The translations under genes and the position numbers were made by a program. A stretch of DNA of 64,000 bases, taken from assembly GCA_022710725.1 (NCBI GenBank), contig JAKLGK010000005.1:361684-425683 (forward strand). Direction: 5' to 3'. The notes under the pieces were generated by a model. It was not told the origin of the DNA, did not search any database, and saw nothing but the letters and a program-made list of their open reading frames with translations. Numbering within the stretch: the first letter of the stretch is position 1; each line of letters opens with the position of its first letter. The DNA comes from Verrucomicrobiota bacterium (GTDB lineage: Bacteria; Verrucomicrobiota; Kiritimatiellia; CAIQIC01; JAGNIJ01). Shown one piece after another: positions 7,412 through 15,968 of the stretch.

Positions 7412-10400
7412 GCAATTTCGGCGATCGGGATCTCCCACGCATGGGCTTGTAGCTTGGCGGCATGCTCGGGCGCGTCGCTGTCTGATGCCTGTCTCCGCAC
7501 CATGGCGAAGACTCTTGCCTCCTCGATGGAATCAAGCCGAGGGCGCCAGGCTTCTGCACCTGCCTTGGACAGCAGCCCTACCTGTGTTCCATCGGCGACC
7601 ACCTCGATCATTTCGCCCGCAGCCCGCAGCTTCAACGGATCGCCTGTTTTGAGCTTGGACAATTTCGCGTGTGCCGTGTGTGCCGGGGGTTTTCGGCCGG
7701 CCCAATCCAGGAAGTAGTCGGCCAGGGTCAGCAGGGCGTATCGTCTTCGCATGACTTCTTCGGGAAGCCCGGCTGTTGGCGCGGCTTGGCGCCGTAACAC
7801 GGCAGGGCCTTGCAGCGGCCTGGTGAATGATGCCTCTGAATCCTGTCGCTCGAATAGGCAAAGGTTCTCTTTGGCTCTTGTCATCCCCACGTAGTAGACG
7901 CGACGTTCCTCTTCCTGCTTCGCCCGGGTCGATCCGCCTTGCCAGCCGCCCAGCAGGAAAACATGGGGGAACTCCATGCCTTTGGCCGAATGCACAGTAG
8001 CCATGAACACGCCTTTACCGGTCGCGGGTTCACGCTTTTGATCATGAAGCGATTCGTACAGGAATTCCATGGCCGCCTGCACCGGTTGCTCGGCATTGCC
8101 CGTTTCCTCGGCCCATTCGATGAGCATCTCTCGCAACAGCGCCGTCCAGCGGGTGGCCAGGTCTCCTTGAGATGCACTCCCCAGCAGCTCGAGCAGCGCT
8201 TCCGGTCGCTGTAGTTCAGACCGATGCTCGGCCATGACATCCAGATAGGCCGCGATTTCCCGTACCCGAGGCAATGAGGGCAGTTTGTCGCGATCGGCAT
8301 TCCAAACCACCGGGATCCCCTGGTGTTCGCAGAATGCTCGTACCGGCGCCAGGTCTTCTGCAGTTCTTCCCAAGATGGCAAAATCAGACCATTCACACTC
8401 TGAGTACATCCCGCGAAGCCGCTGCAACTCCGAGAGGACCGCAGCGCTTTGATGGGGAAGGTCTGCTGCGGTGATTACCTGAACACGGCCATGGGCCAGG
8501 GGATCTGCCGCAGTCCATACGCCGCCCGGCGGATCGTTCTGTCTGGCCCGGTTGATCTGGATCGGATGCTCTAGCTTCATCCGGTCATGGTTCTGGGCAA
8601 TGACCGTATTGGCGGCCGATACGATGTGCCCGCTTGAGCGGTAGTTTTCGACGAGGTAGTGTGGCTTGGCCTTGTAATCGTCGGCGAATTTCCGGATGAA
8701 CTCCACGTTGGTGCCGCGGAAGGTGTAGATGTTCTGATCGTCATCCCCGACAGCCAAAATCGAGAGCTTGCTGTCCTGATCCTGAAGCGTCCTCCCGGCG
8801 ATGGCGGACACCAAATCGTATTGCCTCTCGTCGATGTCCTGGTACTCATCCACAAGAATGTGCCGGTAACCGGCCAGAAGCCGGTCCCGCAGCTCATCCG
8901 GCTCCATGCCGGGCAGGTCTATTTCGCCTTTCAATAGCCGCGTGGCTTGCACCAGCATTTCGTCGAAGTCGGGTCGCTCCGCTCGGCTCCCATTGTTTCT
9001 GCCCGTGAACGAGGCGCCCACCAGCCGCATGGCTAGGCCGTGATAGGTCTGAACCGTGACGCCGCGTGCATCCGGCCCAACCAGATCCCGGAGGCGGCGA
9101 CGCAGGGCAAGGCACGCATTGCGATTAAAGCATAGAACCAGGATGGCCGAAGCCGGTACGCGTTCCACCCGTAACAGATAGGCGCACCGGTGTATAACCG
9201 TTCTGGTCTTGCCCGATCCTGGGCCGGCCAGGATCAGCATATTCCGGTCGGGATGGGCGGCCACGATGGACGTCTGTATGGAGTTATTCAGAACGTCCAC
9301 GATTCGGCGATAAGAGGCTGCGCTGGTGGCCCGCTCGATTTCCTCGCGCTTGTCGGCAAAGTAGCGCTTAACGAAGTCTTCCCGGGGCATCGTGAAATAC
9401 GCGATCACCAATCGGGCGGCCTGGTCCAGCTTCTGGAGCGCCATCTGCGCATATGCGGCAATGACATGGATCTGGAACACGCGTTCCTTGTAATGCTCCT
9501 TCAGGCTGCTGTATTCGCCCTGGGTAAAGCTTCTCCCCTTGCTTTCGGGCAGGATCGAGATGGTCATGGCCTGGCGGAATACCGCCAAGCCCTGCTGTAG
9601 GATGACGACCCGTTGATCGTGTAGATACATCAAGGCGTGCTCAAGCGCCGCATGCTTGTCTCGAATCTGCCCGCCAACCACCATATCGGAGGCCAGCGCC
9701 TTGAAAATGTCCTCTGCGGAAAACGACACAAGCAGTTCGGCGGATGCCGGCGCGTCGTCCGGGATTTTGGTAAGAATCGCTCGCAAAGCTATGCCCGCAA
9801 TCGCCCGCCGCTTTTCGGCGAAGCCGAGCAAATCGGGCCATTCCCGCTGTATCTTCACGCGATATTGATCTCGCGAGATGTAGCGCAGCTCCAAGCTGCC
9901 CATCCGGCCGGCCAGGCCCTTGCCGTCTCGTGACAGGCTGTTGAGAAGCTTGATGATGATCTCCGGGCTGCAGTGAAAGCCCTTGTCCAGCAGGTTCTGG
10001 TTCATGCGCCGGAGCGACAGCATGAGCCAGCCTTCCGGGTCCGGAGCCTCCTCTTGCATCAGACCCAGCAGCGCCGCCTCCAGAGCGCAGGTCTTTTCAA
10101 ATGTGCCCAGGGACGGATTGACGACCTTGTGCCGGACAAAAGCCGTCATCAAGGTGTCCTTCATGATCAATCCCGCCTCGGCCATTTCATGGAGTATTCT
10201 CATGACATAGGCCGTTTCTCCCTCTGAATATTCGCGGGCGGCCCCGTAAGTGGGGCCGCTCTCGCAGACGGCCGGTTGAGCTGCCGCGGGCCTGAACGCC
10301 GCCATTTCGGCGAATTCATCGGCGCTCATTCCTTCGTCCGCCTCGGCATTCATGAGCCGGTGGATCACGGACAACCACTGGCTTTGCCGCCGTTCCGAAA

Positions 10401-12660
10401 GGTTTAACCCCTCAATCCTGGCCTTGGCTTCCTCGATGGTGCTCACGAGCGGCCTCGCCTGGAACACCCCTGTTCGATTCTGATCTCGTTTCAGGAACCG
10501 ATGTCGTTCCAGCAGCGCTATGGCCGTCTTTACCTTGGTGTCCGCGCCCGGATCGGTCGATTCAAAGCTGGTTTTGATGGCCTCTTCGCGCAGGATCTCG
10601 CCCGCGGTAATGACGATCTGCCCATCCTTGTTCCGCTTGGCCCTACGGATCGCCCTCCATATTTCCGCGATATCCTGCCGGGTCAGGCTGGATAGCGCGC
10701 CGAGGCTGAACTGCGTTTCCACGTCGTTTTCATCGTAGAGAAGGATGCACTTGGCCGGCTGTTCGTCCCGGCCGGCCCGGCCGGCCTCCTGGAGATAGCT
10801 TTCGAGCGATCCGGGAATATCGGCGTGGATCACCAGGCGGACGTTGTCTTTGTCAATGCCCATTCCGAAGGCATTCGTCGCGCAAATAGCCCGAAGCTTG
10901 CCGGCAATGAAATCGTCCTGGATTTGTCTTTTAACCGGAGCGTCCAGCCCCGCGTGAAAGGCCGCGGCTTCCCAGCTCTTTTTCTGAAGGAACTGGGCTG
11001 CTTTCTCGGATTCCTTCCGCGTCGCCGTATACACCACGGCGCACCCGGCGGCAGAGGAGGGGAGTTCCTCGGATAAGATGCCGTGAATCCGTTCGTATTT
11101 TTCCGCTGGAGACACTACCTGGACTTGAAAAGCCAGGTTATGGCGTTCGTCGAGGCTGCTGAACACTTCCAGTTCCAAACCCATCTCTGTCTTGAAGTGC
11201 TCGCGGATCTCCTGGATGACGTCGAGTTTTGCCGTGGCCGTAAAGCAGGCCACCGGCGGGATCGCCATCTTCTGTTCATCGGCAAACTCGCGAATGAAAC
11301 GGGAGGCATACAGGTAGTCCGGCCGGAAGTCATGACCCCACTTGGACAGGCAATGCGCCTCATCGAACACCCACATGCCGATCTCACGATTCCGAATGAC
11401 ATCGCGGAACGACTTGTTCCGAAGCTGCTCCGGCGAAACGTACAGGATCGCGATGTCGCCCAGACGTACCCGTTCCAGCGTGGCTCCTCGTTCCGGCGGG
11501 GTGAGCATCCCATAGAGGGCCCCGGCCATGTTGGTGCCCGTCTTCTTCGACAGGTTCTCCACCTGGTCCTTCATCAGCGCCTGGAGCGGTGAAATGACGA
11601 TCGTCAGTGTGCCGCGCCGGAAATTGCGCACAAGGGCCGGAAGCTGATAGCACAATGACTTGCCCGCGCCGGTCGGCATGATGGCCAAAAGCGGCTTGTC
11701 GGCCATCCCATGCCGAACAATCTGTTCTTGCAGGCTCTTCCCATCGGATGTGGCGGGCCTTGCGCGGAAGGAGTCGTACCCGAAGAATTTCTTGAGCTGG
11801 GCTGCCGGATCGTGCGTCGCTCGGCAGTAGCCGCAGGCCGGATCATCACAGGGCGTATCCCGGAGCGCTTTCAGGATCTTCACGACCGCCGGGAACTGGT
11901 ACCGCGTCCAGGCTGGCAGCACGGAGTTATTCCCCGAAACGCGGAGCCAGGCCAAGGCATAGGCTAAGGGAAGCCAGCCTTTGCTGCCGATCTGTATGGT
12001 GGCCACCTGCTTGGCCGCGCTGATGCAAGCGAAGTTCATGGCCTGCTGCGCGAATATGCCGGCAGCGGCTTCGGCACTCGGGGGAGGGCGGATGCCTAGC
12101 GCGTCGAAAAGCATCTTCATCCCGTCTTGACCCTGATCTGATATCGAGCCGTGCAGCAGGCAGTATCGGAAGAAACTCGCGACATCCGGCCCGTTCTCGG
12201 CCAGTTTTGTGAAAGCCTGCCACTGGTCGGTGAACAGCTTGGCCGCAAGCCGAGCGTCGGCCGCAGGATCGTTCAGTGCGTCCTTGACCAGCTTGTAGTC
12301 CTTGACCAGGTGGTGATACGGATTCTCCGGGAACGCCAGGGGCGACAGGTAAAGGGTGTCTATTACGGGCTTCTTCAGCAGCCGGAGCCCCGGAGCCAGC
12401 GCCGCCAGGAACGGCAGATCGTGGCCCAGCAGGTTGTGCCCTAGCACAAAACCGCACGAATCCGCGAATGCGTCGAGTTCCGCCAGCGCTGGGGCTGGAT
12501 TGAAAGGGCTACTCTTCGTGAAAAGCCGCTCCCCTGCGATAGCGCCTATTGCGGTGAGATGGTCTCCGGCTGTCTCCAGATCAAGAAGAAGCCCATTTTG
12601 AAGAAATGCCGGAATACTTGCCTCGCATGTCGTCGTTGAAGGCATGACGCCTCCTCTCAC
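7399..12660 (-). CDS. DEDD exonuclease-RecQ helicase-UvrD helicase fusion
   Basis: A 1753-residue three-part DNA-processing enzyme. Residues about 20-180 form a DEDDh-type 3'-5' exonuclease (LLLDLETAGD, LGHNLLGHDLPF). Residues about 310-650 are a RecQ-type SF2 helicase: Walker A MPTGAGKSLCYQ near 327, DEAHCLSKWGHDFRPDY near 430, FTATAK, and ESYLQEAGRAGRDEQ. Residues about 1135-1700 are a UvrD/Rep SF1 helicase: AGPGSGKTRTV near 1143, ILVDEYQDIDERQ, GDDDQNIYTFRG, TVHSAKGMEFPHVF and VGMTRAKENL. It is the last gene of the minus-strand block, 19 bp after livF. Fused helicase-nucleases of this type are typical of DNA repair or anti-phage islands; the exact substrate is unknown. An ATG five codons downstream (12645) is an alternative start. 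Confidence 0.85.
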   Translation of the reverse strand: MRGGVMPSTTTCEASIPAFLQNGLLLDLETAGDHLTAIGAIAGERLFTKSSPFNPAPALAELDAFADSCGFVLGHNLLGHDLPFLAALAPGLRLLKKPVIDTLYLSPLAFPENPYHHLVKDYKLVKDALNDPAADARLAAKLFTDQWQAFTKLAENGPDVASFFRYCLLHGSISDQGQDGMKMLFDALGIRPPPSAEAAAGIFAQQAMNFACISAAKQVATIQIGSKGWLPLAYALAWLRVSGNNSVLPAWTRYQFPAVVKILKALRDTPCDDPACGYCRATHDPAAQLKKFFGYDSFRARPATSDGKSLQEQIVRHGMADKPLLAIMPTGAGKSLCYQLPALVRNFRRGTLTIVISPLQALMKDQVENLSKKTGTNMAGALYGMLTPPERGATLERVRLGDIAILYVSPEQLRNKSFRDVIRNREIGMWVFDEAHCLSKWGHDFRPDYLYASRFIREFADEQKMAIPPVACFTATAKLDVIQEIREHFKTEMGLELEVFSSLDERHNLAFQVQVVSPAEKYERIHGILSEELPSSAAGCAVVYTATRKESEKAAQFLQKKSWEAAAFHAGLDAPVKRQIQDDFIAGKLRAICATNAFGMGIDKDNVRLVIHADIPGSLESYLQEAGRAGRDEQPAKCILLYDENDVETQFSLGALSSLTRQDIAEIWRAIRRAKRNKDGQIVITAGEILREEAIKTSFESTDPGADTKVKTAIALLERHRFLKRDQNRTGVFQARPLVSTIEEAKARIEGLNLSERRQSQWLSVIHRLMNAEADEGMSADEFAEMAAFRPAAAQPAVCESGPTYGAAREYSEGETAYVMRILHEMAEAGLIMKDTLMTAFVRHKVVNPSLGTFEKTCALEAALLGLMQEEAPDPEGWLMLSLRRMNQNLLDKGFHCSPEIIIKLLNSLSRDGKGLAGRMGSLELRYISRDQYRVKIQREWPDLLGFAEKRRAIAGIALRAILTKIPDDAPASAELLVSFSAEDIFKALASDMVVGGQIRDKHAALEHALMYLHDQRVVILQQGLAVFRQAMTISILPESKGRSFTQGEYSSLKEHYKERVFQIHVIAAYAQMALQKLDQAARLVIAYFTMPREDFVKRYFADKREEIERATSAASYRRIVDVLNNSIQTSIVAAHPDRNMLILAGPGSGKTRTVIHRCAYLLRVERVPASAILVLCFNRNACLALRRRLRDLVGPDARGVTVQTYHGLAMRLVGASFTGRNNGSRAERPDFDEMLVQATRLLKGEIDLPGMEPDELRDRLLAGYRHILVDEYQDIDERQYDLVSAIAGRTLQDQDSKLSILAVGDDDQNIYTFRGTNVEFIRKFADDYKAKPHYLVENYRSSGHIVSAANTVIAQNHDRMKLEHPIQINRARQNDPPGGVWTAADPLAHGRVQVITAADLPHQSAAVLSELQRLRGMYSECEWSDFAILGRTAEDLAPVRAFCEHQGIPVVWNADRDKLPSLPRVREIAAYLDVMAEHRSELQRPEALLELLGSASQGDLATRWTALLREMLIEWAEETGNAEQPVQAAMEFLYESLHDQKREPATGKGVFMATVHSAKGMEFPHVFLLGGWQGGSTRAKQEEERRVYYVGMTRAKENLCLFERQDSEASFTRPLQGPAVLRRQAAPTAGLPEEVMRRRYALLTLADYFLDWAGRKPPAHTAHAKLSKLKTGDPLKLRAAGEMIEVVADGTQVGLLSKAGAEAWRPRLDSIEEARVFAMVRRQASDSDAPEHAAKLQAHAWEIPIAEIAYRK

Positions 12661-12679
12661 AGGGCGCGATCCTTTGGCC

Positions 12680-13411
12680 CTACAAGAAGAGCCTCCTCAA
12701 CACATCCGTGTTGCTGATGAGTTCGGCCGGCGGGCCGGAGAAGGCAACTTTGCCCAGTTTCAGGGAGTAGACGTGGTCGGCAATGGTCAGGACCTTGCGG
12801 ACCTTCTGCTCCACAATCAGTATGGTCATGCCCTGGATGCGGTTCACCTCCACGATCTTCTCAAAGACATCTTTCAGGATGTTCGGGGAAAGGCCGAGGG
12901 AGGGCTCGTCCAGCATGAGGAGCTTGGGCTTCGAGACGAGCGCCCGTGCGATGGAGACCATTTGCTGCTCTCCACCGGAGAGCGTTCCAGCCACCTGCTT
13001 CAGGCGCGGTGGCAGTTGGGGGAATACTTCCAAGACGGCGGCGACTCGGGCGGCGACTTCCTTGGCCGGAAGATGGCTGCCCCCGAGATCGAGGTTCTCG
13101 CGGACTGTGAGCTCGCCGAAGACGCGGTTGCCTTGGGGGCAGAACGTGATCCCCCGTCGGACCCGGTCGGCCGGCGTGGAGCCATTGAGAGGTGCTCCGT
13201 CGTACGTGGCGGTGCCGGACCAGAGAGGGAGAAGGCCGTGGGCGACCTTCAGAACGGTGGACTTCCCGGCGCCGTTCGGGCCTATGACGGCGGTGATCTT
13301 GCCGGCCTTGGCGGCCAGGTTGACGCCGAAGAGCACCTGCTTCTTGCCGTAGCCGGTGACCGCGGCGGTCAACGTCAGAATGGCGGGGGCTTCAGTCAAG
13401 GTACGCCTCAA
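12680..13411 (-). CDS. livF: ABC transporter ATP-binding protein, LivF type
   Basis: Second ATPase of a branched-chain-amino-acid-type (HAAT) importer. Walker A is GPNGAGKST, the signature is TLSGGEQQM, Walker B is LLMLDEPSLGLSP, and the C-terminal LIVEQKVRKVLTIADHVYSLKLGKV is typical of LivF. Length (243 residues) is normal. The start appears to be TTG at 13411, giving an overlap of 20 bp with livG; no ATG fits the N-terminus. Substrate specificity cannot be read from the ATPase. It lies between livG and the fusion helicase, all on one strand. Confidence 0.87.
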   Translation of the reverse strand: MRRTLTEAPAILTLTAAVTGYGKKQVLFGVNLAAKAGKITAVIGPNGAGKSTVLKVAHGLLPLWSGTATYDGAPLNGSTPADRVRRGITFCPQGNRVFGELTVRENLDLGGSHLPAKEVAARVAAVLEVFPQLPPRLKQVAGTLSGGEQQMVSIARALVSKPKLLMLDEPSLGLSPNILKDVFEKIVEVNRIQGMTILIVEQKVRKVLTIADHVYSLKLGKVAFSGPPAELISNTDVLRRLFL

Positions 13412-14147
13412 TCACACGGGGATCATTCAGAACTTCGTCGGGGACGCCTTCGCAGATCTTCCGGCCGGCATCCATGAAGATCATGCGGTGGGCTATGCCT
13501 TTCAGGGCGTCGATGTCGTGCTCGATGACGATGGCCGACTTCCCTTGGTTCGGGAGGTCGGCGATGATTGCCAGGATGCGTTCCGCCATCTCGGGGGCTA
13601 TGCCGGCTACCGGCTCGTCGAGAAGCAGCAGCTCGGCGTCAGCCGCTAGGCAGCACAGGAGCGACAGGAGCTTCTGCTGGCCATAGGACAGGTTGTCGGC
13701 TAAGTCGTTGGCCTTGTCGGCGAGTCCGGCCGTCAGGAGCAGCTCCGTGGCCTTCTCGCGAATGACGGCTTCGTGTCGCCTGCAAAGGCCGGGTCGAAAA
13801 AAAACGTTGAGCAGGTTCTCGCCCGGCTGGTTCTTAAAGCAGAGCAGGACATTCTCCAGAACGGTGATGCGGCGGATTAGGCGCAGGTTCTGGAAGGTGC
13901 GGGCAATTCCCATGTTCGCGATCTTATGAACCGGCTGACAGAGCAGGGCGGTCCCCTTGAACTTGGCGTCACCGGAGTCAGGAGCGAGCAACCCGGTCAG
14001 CACGTTGAACAGGGTGGTCTTGCCCGCCCCGTTTGGCCCGAGGAGTCCCAGAATCTCTTTCTCCGCGACCGTGTAGGAGAAATCGGCCAGCGCGACGACG
14101 CCGTTGAAGTGCTTCGTTAAGGATTGCGCGCCCGCCAAGGAGGTCAT
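13392..14147 (-). CDS. livG: ABC transporter ATP-binding protein, LivG type
   Basis: First ATPase of the HAAT importer, 251 residues. Walker A LGPNGAGKTT, a Q-loop region with IGIARTFQNLRL-like sequence (MGIARTFQNLRLI), signature LSYGQQKLL and Walker B ELLLLDEPVAGIAPE match LivG. The ATG at 14147 overlaps the livM stop as ATGA, which indicates translational coupling and rules out the much longer upstream extension of this frame, which is out-of-frame livM sequence. Confidence 0.88.
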   Translation of the reverse strand: MTSLAGAQSLTKHFNGVVALADFSYTVAEKEILGLLGPNGAGKTTLFNVLTGLLAPDSGDAKFKGTALLCQPVHKIANMGIARTFQNLRLIRRITVLENVLLCFKNQPGENLLNVFFRPGLCRRHEAVIREKATELLLTAGLADKANDLADNLSYGQQKLLSLLCCLAADAELLLLDEPVAGIAPEMAERILAIIADLPNQGKSAIVIEHDIDALKGIAHRMIFMDAGRKICEGVPDEVLNDPRVIEAYLD

Positions 14148-15031
14148 TTCTGCTTCTCCGCCCTTCCGAACGCATATTCGCCGATGAGCCCCTGTGGCCG
14201 CCAGAGCATGCACGCGACCAGTGCGAGCCCGTAGAGAATCTGGCGGATGTTCGCCGCGGCAGCAGACGGGATGCCAACGAAGCGGAGCAGTTCCGGGAGG
14301 GTCACAAGGACAACGGCGCCGAGGACGGGTCCCCAGAGACTCCCAGCACCGCCGAGAATGACGATGGAGACGATGAAGATGGACTCCATGACGGTGAAGT
14401 TCGATGGATCTACGAAGGTAATGTAATGGACATAAAGCACGCCGGCAGTGGACGCCACACATGCACTAACGGCAAATATGAGGATCTTGAACAAGGCCAC
14501 GTTCTTGCCCGCACTTGCTGCGAGACGGTCGTCTTCGCGAATACTCTTCAGTACCCGACCAAGGGGGGATTTCTCAATCCGACTTGAAATACCCCAGGCG
14601 AAGGCGGCGACCGCGGCGGTGACGATCAGGTAATCTGTTTGTGTGGAGAGATTCCATCCGAACAGACTGGCATGGGGTACGCCGGCGAGTCCCATTGGCC
14701 CGCCTGTAATGGACGTCCAGTTGGTGAGGAATGAGACTAGAATGATCTGAAATGCAAATGTAGTAATAACGAAATGGTCGTCTCGCAGTCGCAATGCCGG
14801 CAGTGCCAAGAGAACGCCCAATATGCCAGAAAGAGAGACTGCAACCGCAAGGGTGATGAGCAGTGGCGTGTGCAGATGCAGAGACATCAGGGCTCCAACA
14901 TAGGCGCCGATTCCATAGAAGCCTGCGTGCGTGAGTGAGAGAAAGCCCGTATATCCGGCAACCATGTTGAGGGAGACGGCGAGAATGGAGTAGACGGCGA
15001 TCAGCACGCCAATGTGCGCGAGGTAGTCCAT
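14144..15031 (-). CDS. livM: ABC transporter permease, LivM type
   Basis: Inner-membrane permease, 295 residues with about eight hydrophobic spans. The family signature region GYTGFLSLTHAGFYGIGAYVGAL appears near the N-terminus (GYTGFLSLTHAGF), and SPLGRVLKSIREDDRLAASAG together with VVILGGAGSLWGPVLGA near the C-terminus is the ATPase-coupling EAA-like loop. It lies 25 bp after livH and overlaps livG by 4 bp. Confidence 0.87.
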   Translation of the reverse strand: MDYLAHIGVLIAVYSILAVSLNMVAGYTGFLSLTHAGFYGIGAYVGALMSLHLHTPLLITLAVAVSLSGILGVLLALPALRLRDDHFVITTFAFQIILVSFLTNWTSITGGPMGLAGVPHASLFGWNLSTQTDYLIVTAAVAAFAWGISSRIEKSPLGRVLKSIREDDRLAASAGKNVALFKILIFAVSACVASTAGVLYVHYITFVDPSNFTVMESIFIVSIVILGGAGSLWGPVLGAVVLVTLPELLRFVGIPSAAAANIRQILYGLALVACMLWRPQGLIGEYAFGRAEKQK

Positions 15032-15056
15032 CCTTCCTCCGTATTGGCCGATTGTT

Positions 15057-15914
15057 TCATCGCAGTGCCACCATCCCGTTTCGTCGCATCAGCAGGAATG
15101 CCACGAGAATCACGAAAGCAGCACAATCCTGCCACTGCGCCCCCAAATGCCATGAAGCCAGCTGCTGGGCTCCCGCGACAAGCAAGGCCCCCACCAGGAT
15201 TCCGCCAATTCGTTTTGCCCCTCCCACGATGACGGCAACGACGCCCATGAGTAGAGAATTGAGCCCCATGTTCGGATAGACTCCGCTGTCGATGGCCAAC
15301 AGTAGACCTGCAACGGCGCCGAGAGCAGATCCGATGGCGAATGCCAGGAGAATGGACTGGTTGACGGCGATGCCCGAGGCGGCGGCAAGAGCGGGGTCTG
15401 AAGCCACGGCTCTCATCCGCCGGCCAGCCAGTGTATGGGCCAGGAAGAGAGCAACGCCCACGACCGCAGCACAGGCGGCAACCACGATCGCCAGCTGAGT
15501 GGGCGTAACTCGTGCTCCACCGATGAGTAAGCCTTCCCGAACGGCGGAGATGCGGACACTCTTGAAGTCGTCACCCAGCCATAGCGCAAGAGCATTATGA
15601 ACGGTCAAATAGACCCCAAGTGATGCGAGCAGGAGCGCAAGGGGGCCTGCCTGACGAGCCCGCAAAGGCCGATAGACGGCAGCATCGACAGTGCAGCCCA
15701 GAGCGGTGCCGGCGAGGACGCATACCAAGATGGACGGAATGATGTGTATTTGTAGTCTGGTGATACAGGCGTATCCGAGGTAAGCGGAGAGACTTATCGC
15801 GGATGCATGAGCGAAATGGAAGAAGCGGGTCGTCCGGTAGATGACCGCGAAACCAATGCCGCTAAGGATGTATGCGCCTGCGGCGATCACTGTGTTGGCG
15901 ACCAACTGGTTCAT
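15057..15914 (-). CDS. livH: ABC transporter permease, LivH type
   Basis: Second permease of the importer, 285 residues, about eight membrane spans. Typical LivH elements are visible: ILSGIGFAVIYRTTRFFHFAHAS at the N-terminus (split: GIGFAVIYRTTRFFHFAHA), the coupling loop AGRRMRAVASDPALAAASGI, and VAVIVGGAKRIGGILVGALLV near the C-terminus (VGGAKRIGGILVGALL). In a classical liv operon it would directly follow the binding-protein gene. Here the large radical-SAM gene intervenes, with a 54-bp gap that is the largest in the whole minus-strand block. Confidence 0.85.
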   Translation of the reverse strand: MNQLVANTVIAAGAYILSGIGFAVIYRTTRFFHFAHASAISLSAYLGYACITRLQIHIIPSILVCVLAGTALGCTVDAAVYRPLRARQAGPLALLLASLGVYLTVHNALALWLGDDFKSVRISAVREGLLIGGARVTPTQLAIVVAACAAVVGVALFLAHTLAGRRMRAVASDPALAAASGIAVNQSILLAFAIGSALGAVAGLLLAIDSGVYPNMGLNSLLMGVVAVIVGGAKRIGGILVGALLVAGAQQLASWHLGAQWQDCAAFVILVAFLLMRRNGMVALR

Positions 15915-15968
15915 TGCTCCTTATCCTCAGCACTCGAGTCACTGCCTGGGTCGTATGGCAGATGCGTA

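Noticed and set aside
13392..14462. A livG product extended by about 105 residues at the N-terminus.
   Set aside because: The extension is out-of-frame livM sequence; the ATGA overlap at 14144-14147 gives a normal LivG.
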